From CBDCYN01 sp965224205 (GTDB lineage Bacteria > Planctomycetota > Phycisphaerae > Phycisphaerales > Phycisphaeraceae): a DNA stretch of 64,000 nt. Location of the stretch: contig CBDCYN010000009.1 of assembly GCA_965224205.1 (NCBI GenBank), positions 1-64,000 on the forward strand, in the 5' to 3' direction. Below the pieces are notes generated by a model. It was not told the origin of the DNA and made no database searches. It saw only the letters and a list, made by a program, of their open reading frames with translations. A program made the translations under genes and the position numbers. Of this stretch, positions 61,598 through 64,000 are shown piece by piece; the first letter of the stretch is position 1, and each line of letters begins with the position of its first letter.

Positions 61598-63039
61598 CCG
61601 CCCGGGCGGCCGGTGGTGATCGGGACCTCGATCGGTTTTGCCGGCGTTGAAGATGGCGTGCCGGTGAGTAGATCGGTCGTGGGTTCAGCGCCGCAGCTCT
61701 TTTCTTCGTCTGTATCAGCAGCCGTAGGCGCGATCAGCAAGCCGTCCTCTAAATCAAAGAGCCGGCGCAAGGCCGCGGCGTAAAACCCTAGCGGCGCATC
61801 GTCACGGCGGCGGTCGAGCTGGCTTAGCGGCAGGTGCAGGATCTTATTGATCAACCGGCGCGTATGCTCCTCGAGCAGGGCAGACAGCGCCTGCGGCAGG
61901 TCTTGCGGGTCGCAGGCCGCTAGCTTCCGACCGGTGCGCTTCTGCTCGGCGAGCCCCAGGTCGTGGAGTTTGTGTTTCAGGGCTCGGATCAGCTGGCCCA
62001 CGTCGTGGTTGCGCAGCTGCGCGATGCACTGGCGTACCTCGTCAAACACCATCTTCTCGCACACTTCGATCTGCTGACTTCGTTTCTGGTGGGTCTGAGC
62101 CGCGACGCCGTGCAGGTCGTCGAGGTTGTACAGGTACACGTTCTTGAAGCTGCCCACGGTCGGCTCGATGTTTCGAGGAACCGCGATATCGATCAGGAAC
62201 AGCGGGCGGCTGCGGCGGCGACGCAGGATCGGCTCGAACCGTTCAGCCGTGATGATCGGCTGCTGGGCCGCAGCGCTGGTGACGACGATGTCGGCCTCGG
62301 TTAGCAGGGCATCGAGGTCCTCGATCGTCCTGGCCCCGCCGGCGGTTCCTGCTAACCCTAACTTCTCAACCAACGCCGTCGCACGGGGCAGCGAACGATT
62401 CGTAAGCCACAGCTTCGCGGGGCGCAGGTCCATGAGGTGGCGGAGGGTGACCTTGGCCATTTCGCCAGCCCCAATCCCGACGACGGTCTTGTTATCGAAC
62501 CGCTCAAAAATCTGTTTAGCGAAGTCGACCACGATCGACCCGATCGAGACCCGGCCGGTGTCGATCCCGGTTGTCGTGCGCACCTGCTTGCCGACCGCGA
62601 TCGCCCGCTGGAACACCAGGTGCATCGCCGGGCCCACGGCGCCCTGGTTCGTCGCGGATTCGTACGCACGTTTAACCTGCCCCAAGATCTGTGGCTCGCC
62701 CAGGACCATCGAATCCAACCCCGCCGCCACGCGGAACAGGTGGGCCACCGCCTGATCGTCTTCGCGGCTGATGGATACCGACCGCAGCTGATCGTGGCTC
62801 ACGGACCGGTCACGGGCCAGGAACGCCAGGGCCTTTTCCATGACTGGCGGCCCAGGCTGCGGGCTGGCCAGGTACAGCTCGGTGCGGTTGCAGGTCGATA
62901 GGACCACCGCTTCGGAGCCCGGGAACAGCCCCAACAGATCCCCGACCGCGGTTTCGTGCTGTTGGGGGCTGTAGGAAAGTCGCTCCCGCAGCTCGACCCC
63001 GGCGGTGCGGTGGTTAACCCCGACGAGAGTGATTTTCAT
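61567..63039 (-). CDS. hemA: Glutamyl-tRNA reductase
   Basis: First step of C5-pathway tetrapyrrole synthesis, reducing glutamyl-tRNA to glutamate-1-semialdehyde with NADPH. The 490 residues start MKITLVGVNHRTAGVELRER. The catalytic cysteine is C50 in VVLSTCNRTELYL, the NADPH loop is VVGIGAGEMAKVTLRHL, and the dimerisation helix near the end is present. A tail of about 60 residues is unconserved. It starts within the 4-base overlap with the HemX/CcsA-like gene, so the two are coupled. Confidence 0.95.
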   Translation of the reverse strand: MKITLVGVNHRTAGVELRERLSYSPQQHETAVGDLLGLFPGSEAVVLSTCNRTELYLASPQPGPPVMEKALAFLARDRSVSHDQLRSVSISREDDQAVAHLFRVAAGLDSMVLGEPQILGQVKRAYESATNQGAVGPAMHLVFQRAIAVGKQVRTTTGIDTGRVSIGSIVVDFAKQIFERFDNKTVVGIGAGEMAKVTLRHLMDLRPAKLWLTNRSLPRATALVEKLGLAGTAGGARTIEDLDALLTEADIVVTSAAAQQPIITAERFEPILRRRRSRPLFLIDIAVPRNIEPTVGSFKNVYLYNLDDLHGVAAQTHQKRSQQIEVCEKMVFDEVRQCIAQLRNHDVGQLIRALKHKLHDLGLAEQKRTGRKLAACDPQDLPQALSALLEEHTRRLINKILHLPLSQLDRRRDDAPLGFYAAALRRLFDLEDGLLIAPTAADTDEEKSCGAEPTTDLLTGTPSSTPAKPIEVPITTGRPGGYGQSAKARR

Positions 63040-63977
63040 CGCCGACCCCCTTGTTCGAGGGCCGGGCCGGTTGGCTTGAGGCGCGACGCGTGGCACAGGT
63101 CCGCAGATCCGCCACGATACCCCGCGGTGATGGTCGAGCTAGACTTAGGGATCGCGGTGGCGACCGCGAAGGTCATCAGCAGCAGGACCAGGCCCGCGAT
63201 GCTCAGCCACGCCGCGCGGCTACCCCGAAATAAGACCGCGTGTTTGACGTTCATCACGATCGCGTAGATGACCCACGCCGAGCACGCCAGCAAGACCTTC
63301 GACCAGAACTGCCAGTCCGCCGTGGCCCACGAGCTGTACGAAGAGATCTGGATGATAAAACCCGTGATTAGCCCGATCGTCAAGAACCCGAACCCGCTGG
63401 TGGTGGTGGAGATGATCAGCGACTCGGTGGTCTCGAGGCTGGCCATCCTCCGACCGCCCCTTAGATTTTCTTTTCGGCGTAACGCCCGTTGGACATACAG
63501 AAACATGCCCCCCGCGACCGCGGCGATCGCAAAGAACAGTGTGCCCAGGTAGACCCCCGCTAGATGGACCGTCATCCATACCGAATCGATCTGGAACGGA
63601 TGAAACGTCCAGGCGCTGGCGCACACCGACCACGCTAGTATAAGCGACACCACCGGCAGGGCGAACGGGACCAGGCCCCGGACCTTCGTACGGGATTGAA
63701 GGTACAGCACCATCACCGCCAAGAGGGTCGCGATCAGCAGCAACCCGTCGACGTGGGCTTTAAGCGGTTGCCAGCCGTGGTGGACCCACGTCGCCCGGTA
63801 CACGAACAGCGCCATACTGCCTAGGGTGCACAGCCCGATCAGGGAGTATTGAGTCTTGCGCAACGCCCGCCCCGCTTTGGGCCGGACCAGCCAGATCCCC
63901 GATAGCACACTGGCCGCGATCGACAGCAGCGTCAGGACAGTCAGGCTTGCGGTGGTGATCCAGTGGGGCGTGTGCAC
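63036..63977 (-). CDS. HemX/CcsA-like cytochrome c assembly membrane protein
   Basis: The 313-residue product has eight or so hydrophobic segments and the family's tryptophan-rich patch near the substrate site (SSYSSWATADWQFWSKVLLA), together with SVWMTVHLAGVYLGTLFFAI with the conserved His. Such proteins aid heme export for cytochrome c (CcsA/ResC) or regulate hemA (HemX). Position directly before hemA, with stop and start overlapping by 4 bases, favours a HemX-like role. Its start is close to the window edge but intact. Confidence 0.8.
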   Translation of the reverse strand: MHTPHWITTASLTVLTLLSIAASVLSGIWLVRPKAGRALRKTQYSLIGLCTLGSMALFVYRATWVHHGWQPLKAHVDGLLLIATLLAVMVLYLQSRTKVRGLVPFALPVVSLILAWSVCASAWTFHPFQIDSVWMTVHLAGVYLGTLFFAIAAVAGGMFLYVQRALRRKENLRGGRRMASLETTESLIISTTTSGFGFLTIGLITGFIIQISSYSSWATADWQFWSKVLLACSAWVIYAIVMNVKHAVLFRGSRAAWLSIAGLVLLLMTFAVATAIPKSSSTITAGYRGGSADLCHASRLKPTGPALEQGGRR

Positions 63978-64000
63978 TTGGGGGTCTGGGTGGGCAGCTA

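Noticed and set aside
1..64000. CRISPR array, tRNA or rRNA genes
   Set aside because: No evenly spaced direct repeats, no T-loop/acceptor combination that folds into a tRNA, and no rRNA-like sequence were seen.

Overview
The window is high-GC, densely coded bacterial chromosome that looks like a member of the Planctomycetota, most probably class Phycisphaerae. The reasons are three secreted proteins with PEP-CTERM sorting tails, a giant secreted protein with an LEPR-type N-terminal motif and a G8 domain, a Y1-transposase-like gene with dispersed palindromic repeats of the kind common in planctomycetes, and flagellar gene content and order. The lineage is inferred from gene content; there is no rRNA or tRNA gene in the window.

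Layout. 1-12.3 kb: a clipped ANTAR response regulator, a membrane protein split by a frameshift, then a minus-strand group rsmD, ffh, an SMR exporter gene, valS and recO, followed on the plus strand by a cysteine-cluster protein and hisS. valS carries many frameshifts and an internal ~840 bp insertion holding a decayed REP-associated transposase bracketed by its own palindromes. 12.5-28.7 kb: a flagellar cluster (flgN-like chaperone gene, sensor kinase, sigma-54 activator, flgB, flgC, fliE, fliF, fliG, fliH, fliI, fliJ, motE-like gene, fliK, flgD, a small orf, flgE, flbD). A near-consensus sigma-54 promoter precedes flgB, directly after the kinase/activator pair that would control it. 28.7-32.4 kb: a large LptC/OstA-like envelope gene read as two overlapping frames. 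32.5-36.4 kb: a phosphomannomutase whose last 140 bp are duplicated around a PEP-CTERM gene cassette, then a second PEP-CTERM gene. 36.6-43.4 kb: UDP-glucose dehydrogenase, cobalamin adenosyltransferase, a family 2 glycosyltransferase, metF, a PSP1/RicT-like protein and a UbiE/MenG methyltransferase. 44.1-50.1 kb: the G8 protein, a third PEP-CTERM protein, a VanZ-like protein and ParA. 50.3-57.6 kb: an isolated atpG, a glycosyltransferase, a CysQ/HAL2-type phosphatase, ribH, nusB, three exported proteins of unknown function and mutT. 57.7-64 kb: an isopropylmalate dehydrogenase-type enzyme, an M28 peptidase lipoprotein, and a tetrapyrrole group (CbiX-like chelatase, hemA, HemX/CcsA-like membrane protein).

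The most unusual content is repetitive DNA. Family A is a set of REP-like palindromes built on arms resembling CGAGCCGCGACCGTSAGGSA. They lie between genes, on both sides of the transposase relic in valS, and in frame inside coding regions, where they are translated as extra peptide. Family B is a shorter repeat with a 42 bp block identical between two copies, and at 2.5 kb there is a nested palindromic element with 19 bp terminal inverted repeats. Several genes (ANTAR regulator, membrane protein, hisS, LptC-like gene) each break at one point consistent with a single extra base in a G or C run; valS breaks many times. Sequence errors and real decay cannot be told apart from the sequence alone.
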